Shown: piece after piece, positions 36,145-48,359 of the stretch
Layout: the number at the start of each line of letters is the position of its first letter
Numbering within the stretch: the stretch's first letter is position 1
Notes under the pieces: model-generated
The model's database searches: none
What the model saw: the letters and a program-made list of their open reading frames with translations, nothing else
What the model was told of the DNA's origin: nothing
Assembly: GCF_965363235.1 (NCBI RefSeq)
Contig: NC_134849.1
Span: 65,615,122-65,679,121, forward strand
Origin: Mytilus galloprovincialis
Lineage: Eukaryota; Mollusca; Bivalvia; Mytilida; Mytilidae
Direction: 5' to 3'
Length of the DNA: 64,000 bases
Made by a program: the position numbers and the translations under genes

Positions 36145-38277
36145 AGAAATTAAACCAATCTATCGAGAACAAAATACGGACTTGAAACATTAGACGCAAC
36201 TATATAGAAATTAGACCAATCTTGGAATCAAAATACAGACTTAAAACATTAGACACAACTATATAGAAATTAGACCAATCTTGGGATCAAAATACGGACT
36301 TAAAACATTAAACACAACTACAAAGAAGTACGACCAATCTTGGGATTAAATACAGACTTAAAACATTAAACACAACTACAAAGAAGTTAGACCAATCTTG
36401 AGATCAAAATACGGACTAAAAACATTAGACACAACTATATAGAAATTAGACCAATCTTGGGATCAAAATACTGACTTAAAACATAAAACACAACTATATA
36501 GAAATTAGACCAATCTTGGAATCAAAATACGGACTTAAAACATTAAACACAACTACAAAGAAGTTAGACCAATACTGAGATCAAAATACAGACTAAAAAT
36601 TATAAGACACAACTATATAGAAATTAGACCAATCTTGGAATCAAAATACGGACTTAAAACATTAAACACAACTACAAAGAAGTTAGACCAATACTGAGAT
36701 CAAAATACAGACTAAAAATTATAAGACACAGCTATATAGAAATTACACCAATCTTGGGATCAAAATACGGACTTAAAACATTAAACACAACTACTAAGAA
36801 GTTAGACCAATACTGAGATCAAAATACGGACTAAAAATTATAAGACACAACTATATAGAAATTAGACCAATCTTGGAATCAAAATACGGACTTAAAACAT
36901 TAAACACAACTACAAAGAAGTTAGACCAATACTGAGATCAAAATACGGACTAAAAATTATAAGTCACAACTATATAGAAATTAGACCAATCTTGGGATCA
37001 AAATACGGACTTAAAACATTAGACACAATTATATAGAAATTAGACCAATCTTGGGTTCAAAATACGGACTTAAAACATAAGACACAACTATATAGAAATT
37101 AGACCAATCTTGGGATCAAAATACGGACTTAAAACGTTAGACACAACTACACAGAAATTAAACCAATCTAGAGATCAAATACAGACTTAAAACATTAGAC
37201 AAAACTATATAGAAATTAAACCAATCTATCGAGATCAAAATACGGACTTAAAACATTAGACACAACTATATAGAAATTAGACCAATCTTGGGATCAAAAT
37301 ACGGACTTAAAACATTAGACACAACTTTATAGAAATTAGACCAATCTCGGGATCAAAATACGGACTTAAAACATTAGACACAACTATATAGAAATTCAAC
37401 CAATCTAGAAATCAAAATAGGGTCCTAAAAATTAAACACTGCTACATAGAAATTTGACAAAACTATAGAGATCAAAATATGAGATTAAATCATCAGACAC
37501 AACTACACAGAAATTAGACCAATCTTGGGATCAAAATACGGACTTAAAACATTAAACACAGACTAATTTTAAAATCAAAATATGGACTTGAAACATTTAA
37601 CACAACTACACAGAAATTAGACCAATCATTAGATCAAAATACGGACTTAAAACATTAGACACAACTACAAAGAAAATAAACCAATCTAGAAATCAGGTAC
37701 GTACTAAAACATTATACACTACTACACAGAAATTAGACCAATCATGAGATCAAAATACGGACTTAAAACAACTACAATAAAATTAGTTTAATCTAAATAG
37801 ATCAAAATATGAAATTAAATCATCAGACACAACTACACAGAAATTAGACCAATTTTGGGATCAAAATATGGACTTGAAACATTGGACACAACTACAAAGA
37901 AAATAAACAAATCTAGAAATCAGGTACGTACTAAAACATTAGACACTTCTACACAAAAATTAGACTAATCTATAGAGATCAAAATACGGACTTAAAACAT
38001 AAGACACAACCACACAGAAAATAAACCAATCGAGATATCAGATACGGACTAAAACATTAGACACTTCTACACAGAAATCAGACCAATCTATAGAAATCAA
38101 AATAAGGACTTAAACGCTAGACACAACTACACATAAAATAAACCAATCTAGAAATCAGATACGGACTAAAACATTAGACACTTCTACACAGAAATTAGAC
38201 TAATCTATAGAGATCAAAATACGGACTTAAAACATAAGACACAACTACACAGAAAATAAACCAATCGAGATATCAGA
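36145..38277. repeat. 58-bp satellite, block 3, with a dimeric higher-order form
   Basis: The satellite resumes after the transposon. To about 37400 the units are close to consensus, with an alternating pair ('agaagttagaccaatactga' / 'agaaattagaccaatcttgg') repeated several times. From about 37400 units diverge into a dimer of about 115 bp with 'acacttctacacagaaat' and 'aaaataaaccaatc.aga.atcagatacgg'. The LTR element interrupts it at 38277. Confidence 0.9.
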
Positions 38278-39121
38278 TGTCACGATCCAGATGAATTTTA
38301 TAGAATAATTCACATATTTATTCAGTCAAACTTGTATATAGATAATGATTGTGAAATTGTCGTAATGATCAGAGAATTGCACTTGCAGTCTTTGCGCAGG
38401 ACGCCTTTTTTTCACAGTTTATTTTATACATAGTTTTAACATACGCTTTTATGTATATATGTACGTTTGGCCTAAGTTTGGTTCACCTGTGTTTAAACGC
38501 ACACTGATTAGGCTTAGCCTATTTACACACCTGTTGATTATTTTGAAATAGTGGTCAATCGAGTTCTTCGGACAGGTTTGGCTATTTTTAAACAGTGGTC
38601 AGATGCGTTCTTTGGACACGTTGTCATTTTATTTCTGCTTGGGATTTTCGTGTGGAAGGATGCCACACTCGTTAGAGCATTTTCATATTTGATAGCTAAA
38701 TTTAACCTACAATGGTTCTACTGTATTAGTGCATCAATTCCGAGGTTCCAGCCTGCACCAGAGTGATACAATGCTGCGGTGTTAAGGAGTGGTCATATGG
38801 ATTGAACGCATTCATACATAATTCACCAAACAACACATCTACATATTATAGTGGAACTGTCGTGCACGATACCATAACCGTCATAACGATACCATAACCG
38901 TCATAACGATACAAAGGGAAGTAATCTGGATATACAAACTACTGAAGCTGTTGAACTATTTATTTGAACTTTAATATTTAGAATAATTTGATGTATATTT
39001 TCTTCTTAGTTGGTTTTTTTTTTGTTTGTTTATTAAATAATTTATTTATTCTAATCGTTGATTCTTTAGTCAATATTGTAAAATAGCACTGAAAGACTTA
39101 TCCATCCGTCCGTCCGTGACA
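38278..39121 (+). repeat. 5' LTR (844 bp)
   Basis: Begins TGTCACGATCC and ends CCGTCCGTGACA. Contains two copies of the 20-bp repeat ACGATACCATAACCGTCATA near 38858-38905. A 71-codon frame from a GTG at 38551 is identical in both LTRs but lacks an ATG, so I do not call it a gene. Confidence 0.95.
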
Positions 39122-39123
39122 AT

Positions 39124-39141
39124 TGGTGTCAGAAGTGGGAT
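39124..39141 (+). promoter_or_regulatory. Primer-binding site, tRNA-Leu
   Basis: TGGTGTCAGAAGTGGGAT begins two bases after the 5' LTR. It is complementary to the CCA-ended 3' terminus of eukaryotic tRNA-Leu of the CAA type as I remember it, over all 18 bases. It would prime minus-strand synthesis. Confidence 0.8.
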
Positions 39142-39583
39142 AAGTCTGAAGTGTTTTTTTTCTTATACATTTTGAAGTTAAATTTATATTTTCTATAGAA
39201 TAATTATTATTTGTTTTATACATTGAATATACATTTATAACGAGTAGTAAAGCTTACTATTGTATTTTTCAGAAACTGTAATGTCGACAGAATATCCTGA
39301 TAGTTTGGAACCTCAGAATTTGTAAAATTTCTACACTACATTGCCTCGGTGTTGTTGCACGCTGCAAGTACAAACAGTAGATTTAATGTAGGTATTGTTA
39401 TTTAGAGTAAATTTAGACTAAGGCTATTGTTTATTTTGTGTTGCGATTGACACTTGTGGACCAGGCTATGGTCAATTGTGATACTAAAGCGTAGTGTTAC
39501 GAGATATAGATATGTGATATATTTAGCATTATCCTTGGTCTAGTTTATTGTTACATAGCAAGTCATATTAGCAGGAATCAATC

Positions 39584-40498
39584 ATGGAGAGTCTAAAAGA
39601 GTTACGACAGTATGGTGAGTCATTGGGGTTCGCCAATGAAGATTTAATTAGGTTCATTGAGTCACAACAGGCGAAACAACGCGATGATAGACGTTTTGAA
39701 AGAGAAAGAGAGCAGGAAGAATGGGAAGTTGAAAAGGTAAGATTAGAACATGAATTGGAATTGAAAAGGCTAGATAATACTCGTTTATTTGAAACTGAAA
39801 AACACAGGGAAGAAAAAGGTAATGTTAACCCCTCAAAGGTACCTAAACTACCTCCTTTTGAGGAAGGTACTGATGATATGGATGCATATTTGCGTCGTTA
39901 TGAAAGGTATGCTATATCGCAAAAATGGGACAAATCAATATGGGCTACTCATTTGAGTGCACTTCTTAAAGGTAATGCATTAAATGTGTACGCTTTGATG
40001 CCATCAGATCAAGCATTAGATTATGATGCTTTTAAGACATGTTTGTTGAAGAGGTATAACATGACTGAAGATGGTTTTAAGCAGAAGTTTAGATCTTGTC
40101 GTCCAGAGTTTGGTGAAACGTTTCAACAGTTTTCTGTTCGTTTGGGTAGTTATTTTAGTAGGTGGATTGATATGTCTAATGTTTTGAAGACGTTTGATGG
40201 ACTTTATGATCTTATGTTAAGAGATCAGTTTTTACACATATGTAATAACGAGGTAATGTTATTGCTGAAAGAGAGAGTACCGAAGTCCATAGATGATATG
40301 ACTCGGTATGCTGATCAATTTAAGGAGGCAAGGCGAGTAAATATAGTATCACTTACAAATCAGACTCAAAAAGGTAAGCCACAGCCGTCTCAAAAACCCA
40401 ACAATGCACGGAACCAAGAACCGCCAAAGCAAAGTGACAGAGATAGAAATAGACATACAGGAGGTTATGGTGGTGGAAACAGATTTGATAGAAAGTGA
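39584..40498 (+). CDS. Gag-like polyprotein segment ending at TGA within the zinc knuckle
   Basis: Starts at ATG 39584. Residues 30-75 are highly charged and helical, a likely coiled coil. Residues 85-265 resemble the capsid-type Gag of animal Ty3/Gypsy elements (LPPFEEGTDDMDAYLRR, LLKGNALNVY, LLKRYNMTEDGFKQKF). The tail is RNA-binding-like, with GGYGGGNRFDRK. The frame stops at TGA 40496-40498. Read straight on, the next codons give FKCNKSDHLISNC, which is a C-X2-C-X4-H-X4-C zinc knuckle whose first cysteine position is this TGA. Pol is in the same frame. So either a single-base nonsense change of a Cys codon or a recoded stop separates Gag from Pol. Gag would form the particle and bind the element RNA. 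Confidence 0.88.
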   Translation: MESLKELRQYGESLGFANEDLIRFIESQQAKQRDDRRFEREREQEEWEVEKVRLEHELELKRLDNTRLFETEKHREEKGNVNPSKVPKLPPFEEGTDDMDAYLRRYERYAISQKWDKSIWATHLSALLKGNALNVYALMPSDQALDYDAFKTCLLKRYNMTEDGFKQKFRSCRPEFGETFQQFSVRLGSYFSRWIDMSNVLKTFDGLYDLMLRDQFLHICNNEVMLLLKERVPKSIDDMTRYADQFKEARRVNIVSLTNQTQKGKPQPSQKPNNARNQEPPKQSDRDRNRHTGGYGGGNRFDRK

Positions 40499-43400
40499 TT
40501 TAAGTGCAACAAATCAGATCACTTGATATCGAACTGTCCATTATTAAAAAACAAAGTTGGTAATATACAGAATAGTGGTTCACGAGTAAAGGAAACTCCT
40601 ATTTGCGGTAATGTTATTACTCTAACTGATAGCATTATTACTACACAGGTTAGTAGTCTTACAATACCTGAACAGTGTGAAAAGAAACCAATCAAAATGC
40701 CTGTAGCTAAAGGTAAGTTAGGTAACCGTGTTGTGACAGTACTTCGCGATACAGGATGTAATGGAGTCGTTATAAAGAAAAGTCTTGTAAGTATAGATTG
40801 TTTTCTAGATGATTATCAGACATGCGTATTAGCTGATGGATCGAGTGTTAAAGTACCTATAGCTATAATTACTATAGACAGTCCTTATTATCAAGGTGAA
40901 GTAAAAGCATGGTGTATGGAACAACCATTGTATGATGTTATTATAGGAAACATAGATGGTGCTAGGGAGCCTTATGATCCCGATATATCTCCGTCGGTAA
41001 GTGTAGTAACTCGACAGCAAGCGAAGAATAGAGATAATCCATATCCGAAATTAAAAGTTCCAGGAAGTATTAAGGATGTTAGTCTAGAGGACATTGAGAA
41101 TGAACAGCAGTCTGATGCAAGTTTGTCGAAGCTTAGACAGTATGTTGCTGAAGGCAGAAACTTTGAGAAGACCAATGGTACAAAAGTAAATTACATAGTG
41201 AAGAAGAAACTTGTGTATAGAGAATTTATGTCACCAAAAGTAGAAAATGGTAAGTTATTCCGTCAGTTGGTCGTTCCTGAAGTTTATAGAAGCGATGTCA
41301 TGAAATTAGCACACGAGTCATTAATGGCTGGACATATGGCTACACGACGTACAGTATATCGTGTATTATCAGAGTTTTACTGGCCAGGAGTTGAATCCGA
41401 TGTCAAGCGGTATTGCCAGTCCTGTGATATTTGCCAACGCACTGTACCAAAAGGTAAGCAAGTTAGAGCCCCTTTGGGTAAAACCCCTATCATAGATGTA
41501 CCTTTTCGCAGAGTAGCTGTAGATATAGTTGGACCTTTAGTACCAGTAACTGATAAAGGAAATCGTTATATACTAACTCTTGTTGATTACGCTACAAGGT
41601 ATCCAGAAGGAGTAGCGTTACCATCTATCGAGACAGAAAGGGTAGCGGAAGCATTGATTGATATATTTTGTAGGGTAGGTTTTCCAAGAGAGATGTTGAC
41701 AGATATGGGCGCACAATTTACTTCCAATTTAATGTCTGAGGTGAGTAGACTGATTTCTCTTCGGCAGTTTACTACTACACCGTATCATCCTATGTGTAAC
41801 GGACTCGTTGAAAGGTTTAACGGTACGATGAAGCTGATGTTGAAGCGACTATGTGCAGAACGTCCGCGAGATTGGGATAAGTATTTAGGACCAGCATTAT
41901 TTGCCTACAGAGAAGTACCTCAGGAGAGTGTTTTATTTTCCCCATTTGAATTGGTATATGGTTGGCCAGTTAGAGGTCCAATGACAATTCTTAAAGAATT
42001 GTGGACTAGAGAAATTACTGATCCTGAAGTGAGGTCCACATACGAGTATGTTATCAATTTACGAGAAAGATTGGAATCGACTTGTGAATTGGTTAAACAA
42101 AATTTGGAGAAAGCTTCACGTAAACAGTCACGTATATATAACAGAAAGTCATGTTCAAGAAAGATGAAGGTAGGTCAAAAGGTATTGGTGCTACTACCTA
42201 CTAAAGCAAATAAGTTGCTGATGCATTGGAAAGGACCATTCTCTATAGTAGAAAAGATAAGTGATCTTGATTACAGAATTGATATGAGAGGTAAACTTAA
42301 AATGTTTCATGTCAACATGTTGAAACTGTATGTTGAACGTGAGCAAACTAACGTGTGCGTTAGTGCACCAGATCACAAGGTAAGTTTTGTTGCTACAGTA
42401 TCAGTTATAGATCTCGAAAATGAAGATACAGACGATGTGGACAATTACGAAAGTGAGTTAATCGAAACGCCTGTTGCAGTTGCTAAGGAGACATTACGAG
42501 ATGTTCATATCAACGAAGCTTTAAAAGCAAATGAAACAGTTAAGGTACAGTGTTTACTAGATAAGTTCTCACACGTGTTGACAGATATTCCAGGTAGGAC
42601 AAATGTACTACAGCACGATATCAAGTTGACTTCTGATGATCCTGTTCGATTTAAACCTTATCCCATACCATATGCTATGCTACACACGGTAAATAAGGAA
42701 GTCGATAAGATGATAGAAATGGATATCATCGAGCGATCAGATAGTCCTTATTCAAGTCCATTTGTGATTGTGAAGAAGAAAGATCAGAGTAATCGGTTTT
42801 GTATAGATTTCAGAGGTTTAAATAGTATTACAATTTTCGATGCAGAAACGATGGGTAATATAGAAGAGATGTTTTCAAAGTTGTCTGGTTATCAGTTTAT
42901 ATCTAAAATTGATTTAACCAAGGGATATTGGCAAATTAGTCTTGTGGATGCTGCAAAACCCAAAACAGCATTCCAAACACCTAGAGGATTGTTCCAATTC
43001 AAGGTTCTGCCATTTGGCCTGGTCTATAGTGGTGCTACTTTTGTACGTTGTATGAGAAAAGTTTTAGAAGGGTTGGAAAACGTTGATAACTTTGTTGACG
43101 ATATTATAGTGTACACACGTTCTTTCAATCACCATATGGAGGTTTTGGAGAGTGTATTTGAGAGGTTGGCATCTGCTAATTTGTCAGCAAGACCCTCAAA
43201 GTGTTATATAGCGTATAGCAGTCTTGAAGTTTTAGGTCACATTGTTGGAACAGATCGTCTTTCACCAAATCCAGATAAAATTGAGGTAATCAAAAATGCT
43301 CATAGGCCTACAACCAAGAAACAAGTCAGAAGCTTCATTGGCATGGCTGAATTTTACAGAAAGTTTGTTCCCAATTTCTCAGATATAGCTAGTCCGCTTA

Positions 43401-43891
43401 CTGAACTGACGAAAAAGGTACAACCAAATCAGGTACGTTGGGAAGATATTCATGAAAAAGCATTTTCAAGTTTGAAGAATGCATTAGTAAAAGCTCCTGT
43501 TTTAAAGTTGCCGAACTTTTCTTAGGTATTTATCTTTCAAACTGATGCTTCTGATAACGGAGTAGGCGCTATACTGCCACAGGATGAAGGTAATACTAGA
43601 TTGCCTGTATCGTACGCTAGTAAAAAACTGAAAGCTAGTGAACGAAATTACTCCACTATCGAGAAAGAATGCCTAGCCATTGTATGGGCAATCAACAAAT
43701 TTCAAAGGTATTTATATGGTAAACAGTTTATATTGGAGACAGACCATCAACCTTTGATATATTTGCAAAAGTCTAAAATTGCAAATGCTCGATTGATGAG
43801 ATGGTCACTCTTGTTACAGCCGTATAGGTTCAAGATTGTTGCCATCAAAGGAAAGGACAACGTTGGAGCAGATTTTTTGAGTCGTATATAG
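40499..43891 (+). pseudogene. Pol: protease, integrase, RT, RNase H, with one internal TAG
   Basis: Same frame as Gag. Counting residues from 40523: protease DTG at 76-78; integrase zinc domain H264, H271, C301, C304; integrase catalytic D334, D394, E430, giving the D,D-35-E spacing; a GPF motif (WKGPF) at 569-573; RT with KIDLTKGYW at about 795, LPFGL at 829 and the FVDD active site at 857-860. TAG at 43523-43525 interrupts the start of RNase H; the frame then continues with FQTDASDNGVG and ends with GADFLSRI at TAG 43889-43891. No frameshift is present. Integrase upstream of RT within one frame is the unusual point. All catalytic residues seen are intact, so decay is limited to the two stops. 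Confidence 0.92.
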
Positions 43892-43929
43892 GATCGTGGA
43901 GATAAATAAAAGTAAGAATACTTTCTTAA

Positions 43930-43942
43930 ATTGGGGAGGTGA
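43930..43942 (+). promoter_or_regulatory. Polypurine tract
   Basis: 'attggggaggtga' lies directly before the 3' LTR, the expected plus-strand primer. Confidence 0.8.
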
Positions 43943-44805
43943 TGTCACGATCCAGATGAATTTTATAGAGTAATTCACATATTTATTCAGTCAAACTTGT
44001 ATATAGATAATGATTGTGAAATTGTCGTAATGACCAGAGAATTGCACTTGCAGTCTTTGCGCAGGACGCCTTTTTTTCACAGTTTATTTTATACATAGTT
44101 TTAACATACGCTTTTATGTATATATGTACGTTTGGCCTAAGTTTGGTTCACCTGTGTTTAAACGCACACTGATTAGGCTTAGCCTATTTACACACCTGTT
44201 GACTATTTTGAAATAGTGGTCAATCGAGTTCTTCGGACAGGTTTGGCTATTTTTAAACAGTGGTCAGATGCGTTCTTTGGACACGTTGTCATTTTATTTC
44301 TGCTTGGGATTTTCGTGTGGAAGGATGCCACACTCGTTAGAGCATTTTCATATTTGATAGCTAAATTTAACCTACAATGGTTCTACTGTATTAGTGCATC
44401 AATTCCGAGGTTCCAGCCTGCACCAGAGTGATACAATGCTGCGGTGTTAAGGAGTGGTCATATGGATTGAACGCATTCATACATAATTCACCAAACAACA
44501 CATCTACATATTATAGTGGAACTGTCGTGCACGATACCATAACCGTCATAACGATACCATAACCGTCATAACGATACCATAACCGTCATAACGATACAAA
44601 GGGAAGTAATCTGGATATACAAACTACTGAAGCTGTTGAACTATTTATTTGAACTTTAATATTTAGAATAATTTGATGTATATTTTCTTCTTAATTGTTT
44701 TTTTTTTGTTTGTTTATTAAATAATTTATTTATTCTAATCGTTGATTCTTTAGTCAATATTGTAAAATAGCACTGAAAGACTTATCCATCCGTCCGTCCG
44801 TGACA
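43943..44805 (+). repeat. 3' LTR (863 bp)
   Basis: Same as the 5' LTR except for about four substitutions, one base in a G/T run, and three instead of two copies of the 20-bp repeat (44531-44597). Confidence 0.95.
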
Positions 44806-45050
44806 TCAGATACGGACTAAAACATTGGACACTTCTACACAGAAATCAGACCAATCTATAGAAATCAAAATAAGGATTTAAACGCTAGACACAACTACAC
44901 ATAAAATAAACCAATCTAGAAATCAGATACGGACTAAAACATTAGACACTTCTACACAGAAATTAGACCAATCTATAGAGATCAAAATAAGGACTTAAAC
45001 GCTAGACACTAGACATAAACTAAACCAATCTAAAAATTAAAAAGAAACCG
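44806..45050. repeat. 58-bp satellite, block 4 (right end)
   Basis: The dimeric form of block 3 resumes in register after the TCAGA duplication and decays by about 45050. Confidence 0.9.
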
Positions 45051-46249
45051 GACGTAAAATTTTTGGCAGAGTTCTCTTCAATATGTGGAGTATTTCATAA
45101 CCGCGAGTCTAGAATTAATTATAAATCATTTTATTATGCGTCAAAAAGAGGACTTTTAATAGTAAATTAATAACAGTTTATAGTGTTACATCTTCATGTG
45201 TGTACTTTCAGGTTCACACCATAGTGTCCCATATAACACATAAGTTTCTGGTTCACATACTGATGATACATGTATGATAATTGATATTCCGTGCAGGTAT
45301 TAAGGATGGTGAAGTTGTCCTTCATTTACTAAGCGGATATCATCAAAACGTACCATTCAATAATTACGTTCAACTTGTTATATGGTAAGAAATACGACAA
45401 AATGGATTAAACATTTGACTAAAAAGAGATCTAGGGTATACGTCACTGATCGTTTGATTGATTCGTGTTTGCTTAATATCCAGTGGCAAATAGTTCATCC
45501 AGGATGAAGGACAAGAAATACTTTTACTATAGGTAGGTGCTGCAAGGTACATGTAGATCGAACAAGATACAGGGCGGGTAATTTAGACTGCCACTGAAAA
45601 ATGACGGGAATGTTTGAAACAGACAAAAATGTTGCTAACAACAGGTCATTATAGACCTGTTAGACAGTTTATTATACCTGAATGAGACAGCAACTCAACA
45701 ACACAAAAAATTAACAGACAGATATTCTGTCTTAGAAAAACGGTGTTGATCTTTGGCGTATATCTGTATTAAGGTAAGTTACTATTTAAAAAAACTAAAC
45801 TGAATGTTAAAATTATGAAGTCAATTATCATATATGTGTTTCATTAACTTTTTGTAGATTTTTCCTGCTTATTTTTGTTTTTTTACACTTTTCTCAATGT
45901 TTCCCTACAAATTGTAAATGATCATCAATAATGTGCAATCATTGAATTCCATGAGGAGATGCCGGACTATTTCAACCTTGTTGACACATAAATAGGTCTT
46001 GGTACTTTCTTTTTTATAGTCATCTGCAAACAAAATCTCAAAACTACTGGAAAAAAATATCATTCATGGTAAAAGTCCAAACCTATGAGCTGAATGACTA
46101 TTAAAGCTACGTTGACTTATTTGTACATCTAGTCTTGCTGATAATGTTTACCTTTTTCAGTTTCAAGCCAAAGTAAAATCATCATTTAAAAGCAATCTCT
46201 TTTATAATGGTGACTAAAGTTTCATGTTACCCAACGAATTGATCTTCAC
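45051..46249. other. Intergenic, no gene seen
   Basis: AT-rich. An 8-bp-stem palindrome (AACAGGTC..GACCTGTT) lies at 45639-45660. No exon-like frame. Confidence 0.35.
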
Positions 46250-48150
46250 CTGCTGATAATAGTTTTATAGTTTTGCTCTATCTGATGGTTTTAATAGTTT
46301 TACAGTATTGCTCTATCTGATAGTTTTAATAGTTTTACAGTTTTGCTTTATCTGATAGTTTTAATAGTTTTATAGTTTTGCTCTATCTGATAGTTTTAAT
46401 AGTTTTACAGTTTTGCTCTATCTGATAGTTTTAATAGTTTTACAGTTTTGCTCTATCTGATGGTTTTAATAGTTTTACAGTATTGCATTATCTGATAGTT
46501 TTAATAGTTTTATAGTTTTGCTCTATCTGATGGTTTTAATAGTTTTACAGTATTGCTCTATCTGATAGTTTTAATAGTTTTACAGTTTTTCTTTATCTGA
46601 TAGTTTTAATAGTTTTATAGTTTTGCTCTATCTGATAGTTTTAATAGTTTTACAGTGTTGCTTTATCTGATAGTTTTAATAGTTTTACAGTATTGCTTTA
46701 TCTGATAGTTTTAATAGTTTTACAGTATTGCTTTATCTGATAGTTTTAATAGTTATATAGTATTGCTCTATCTGATAGTTTTAATAGTTTTACAGTTATG
46801 CTCTATCTGACAGTTTTAATAGTTTTACAGTATTGCTCTATCTGATAGTTTTAATAGTTTTACAGTTTTGCTTTATCTGATAGTTTTAATAGTTTTACAG
46901 TATTGCTTTATCTGATGGTTTTAATAGTTTTACAGTTTTGCTTTATCTGATAGATTTAATAGTTTTACAGTTTTGCTCTATCTGATGGTTTTAATAGTTT
47001 TACAGTTTTACTTTATCTGATAGTTTGAATAGTTTTACAGTTTTGCTTTATCTGATAGTTTTATAGTTTTGCTCTATCTGATAGTTTTAATAGTTTTACA
47101 GTTTTGCTCTATCTGATAGTTTTAATAGTTTTACAGTTTTGCTCTATCTGATGGTTTTAATAGTTTTACAGTATTGCTCTATCTGATAGTTTTAATAGTT
47201 TTATAGTTTTGCTCTATCTGATGGTTTTAATAGTTTTACAGTATTGCTCTATCTGAAAGTTATAATAGTTTTACAGTTTTGCTTTATCTGATAGTTTTAA
47301 TAGTTTTATAGTTTTGCTCTATCTGATAGTTTTAATAGTTTTACAGTTTTGCTTTATCTGATAGTTTTAAGTTTTACAGTATTGCTTTATCTGATAGTTT
47401 TAATAGTTTTACAGTATTGCTTTATCTGATAGTTTTAATAGTTATATAGTATTGCTCTATCTGATAGTTTTAATAGTTTTACAGTTTTGCTCTATCTGAC
47501 AGTTTTAATAGTTTTACAGTATTGCTCTATCTGATAGTTTTAATAGTTTTACAGTTTTGCTTTATCTGATAGTTTTAATAGTTTTACAGTATTGCTTTAT
47601 CTGATGGTTTTAATAGTTTTACTGTTTTGCTTTATCTGATAGTTTTAATAGTTTTACAGTTTTGCTCTATCTGATGGTTTTAATAGTTTTACAGTTTTAC
47701 TTTATCTGATAGTTTTAAGTTTTACAGTTTTGCTTTATCTGATAGTTTTAATAGTTTTACAGTTTTGCTTTATCTGATAGTTTTAATAAATTTGCAGTTT
47801 TGCTTTATCTGATGGTTTTAATAGTTTTACGGTATTGCTTTATCTGATGGTTTAATAGTTTTACAGTTTTGCTTTATCTGATAGTTTTAATAATTTTACA
47901 GTTTTGCTTTATCTGATGGTTTTAATAGTTTTACGGTATTGCTTTATCTGATGGTTTAATAGTTTTACAGTTTTGCTTTATCTGATAGTTTTAATAATTT
48001 TACAGTTTTGCTTTATCTGATGGTTTTAATAGTTTGACAGTTTTGCTTTATCTGATAGTTTTAATAGTTTAACAGTTTTGCTTTATCTGATAGTTTTAAT
48101 AGTTTTACAGTTTTGCTTTATCTGATAGTTTTAATAGTTTTAGTTTTTCT
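46250..48150. repeat. 35-bp satellite array, about 54 copies
   Basis: Unit 'tctgatagttttaatagttt' plus 'tacagttttgcttta'. Variants: gat(a/g)gtt, ttt(a/g)cag, gct(c/t)ta. Runs of variants recur in the same order (for example about 46500-46960 and 47200-47650), suggesting a higher-order duplication of roughly 700 bp. A few units are shortened (near 47055, 47365, 47710). Confidence 0.93.
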
Positions 48151-48359
48151 TTACAAAAAAATGGGTGAAAATTGTCATGTAGGGGCAATATGGAGTCGAC
48201 AGCCGATTGATTTTTTGGTAGATCTTGTTTCTTATACTAATCAGACCACTCAGACTGTGAACGTGGCCTTCTATAAAGTGGAGGTTAAGGGGGAGCAGAC
48301 TCTTTTATAGAACTACATATATGGCTAACGCATAGACGTTTTGCATGTCCCACCAAACG
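48151..48359 (+). other. Short unique spacer between two satellites
   Basis: About 200 bp, including 'cttatactaatcagaccact', with a 65-codon frame (48113-48310) that begins inside the 35-bp satellite and shows no domain. Probably non-coding. Confidence 0.35.

Larger units (their letters stand above)
38278..44805 (+). mobile_element. Ty3/Gypsy LTR retrotransposon with copia-like gene order (Gmr1-like)
   Basis: The 6528-bp element has LTRs at 38278-39121 and 43943-44805, TG..CA ends and a 5-bp duplication TCAGA (38273-38277, 44806-44810) inside a satellite unit. A primer site and polypurine tract sit at the expected places. One frame covers Gag, protease, integrase, RT and RNase H in that order, with two in-frame stops and no frameshift. 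The RT and the GPF-bearing integrase are of Ty3/Gypsy type, but integrase precedes RT, as described for Gmr1 and relatives. The LTRs differ by about four substitutions and small length changes, so the insertion is recent. Confidence 0.92.

Noticed and set aside
38551-38766. 71-codon frame, identical in both LTRs, as a small membrane protein
   Set aside because: It starts at GTG with no ATG, and identity between LTRs follows from reverse transcription, not selection.
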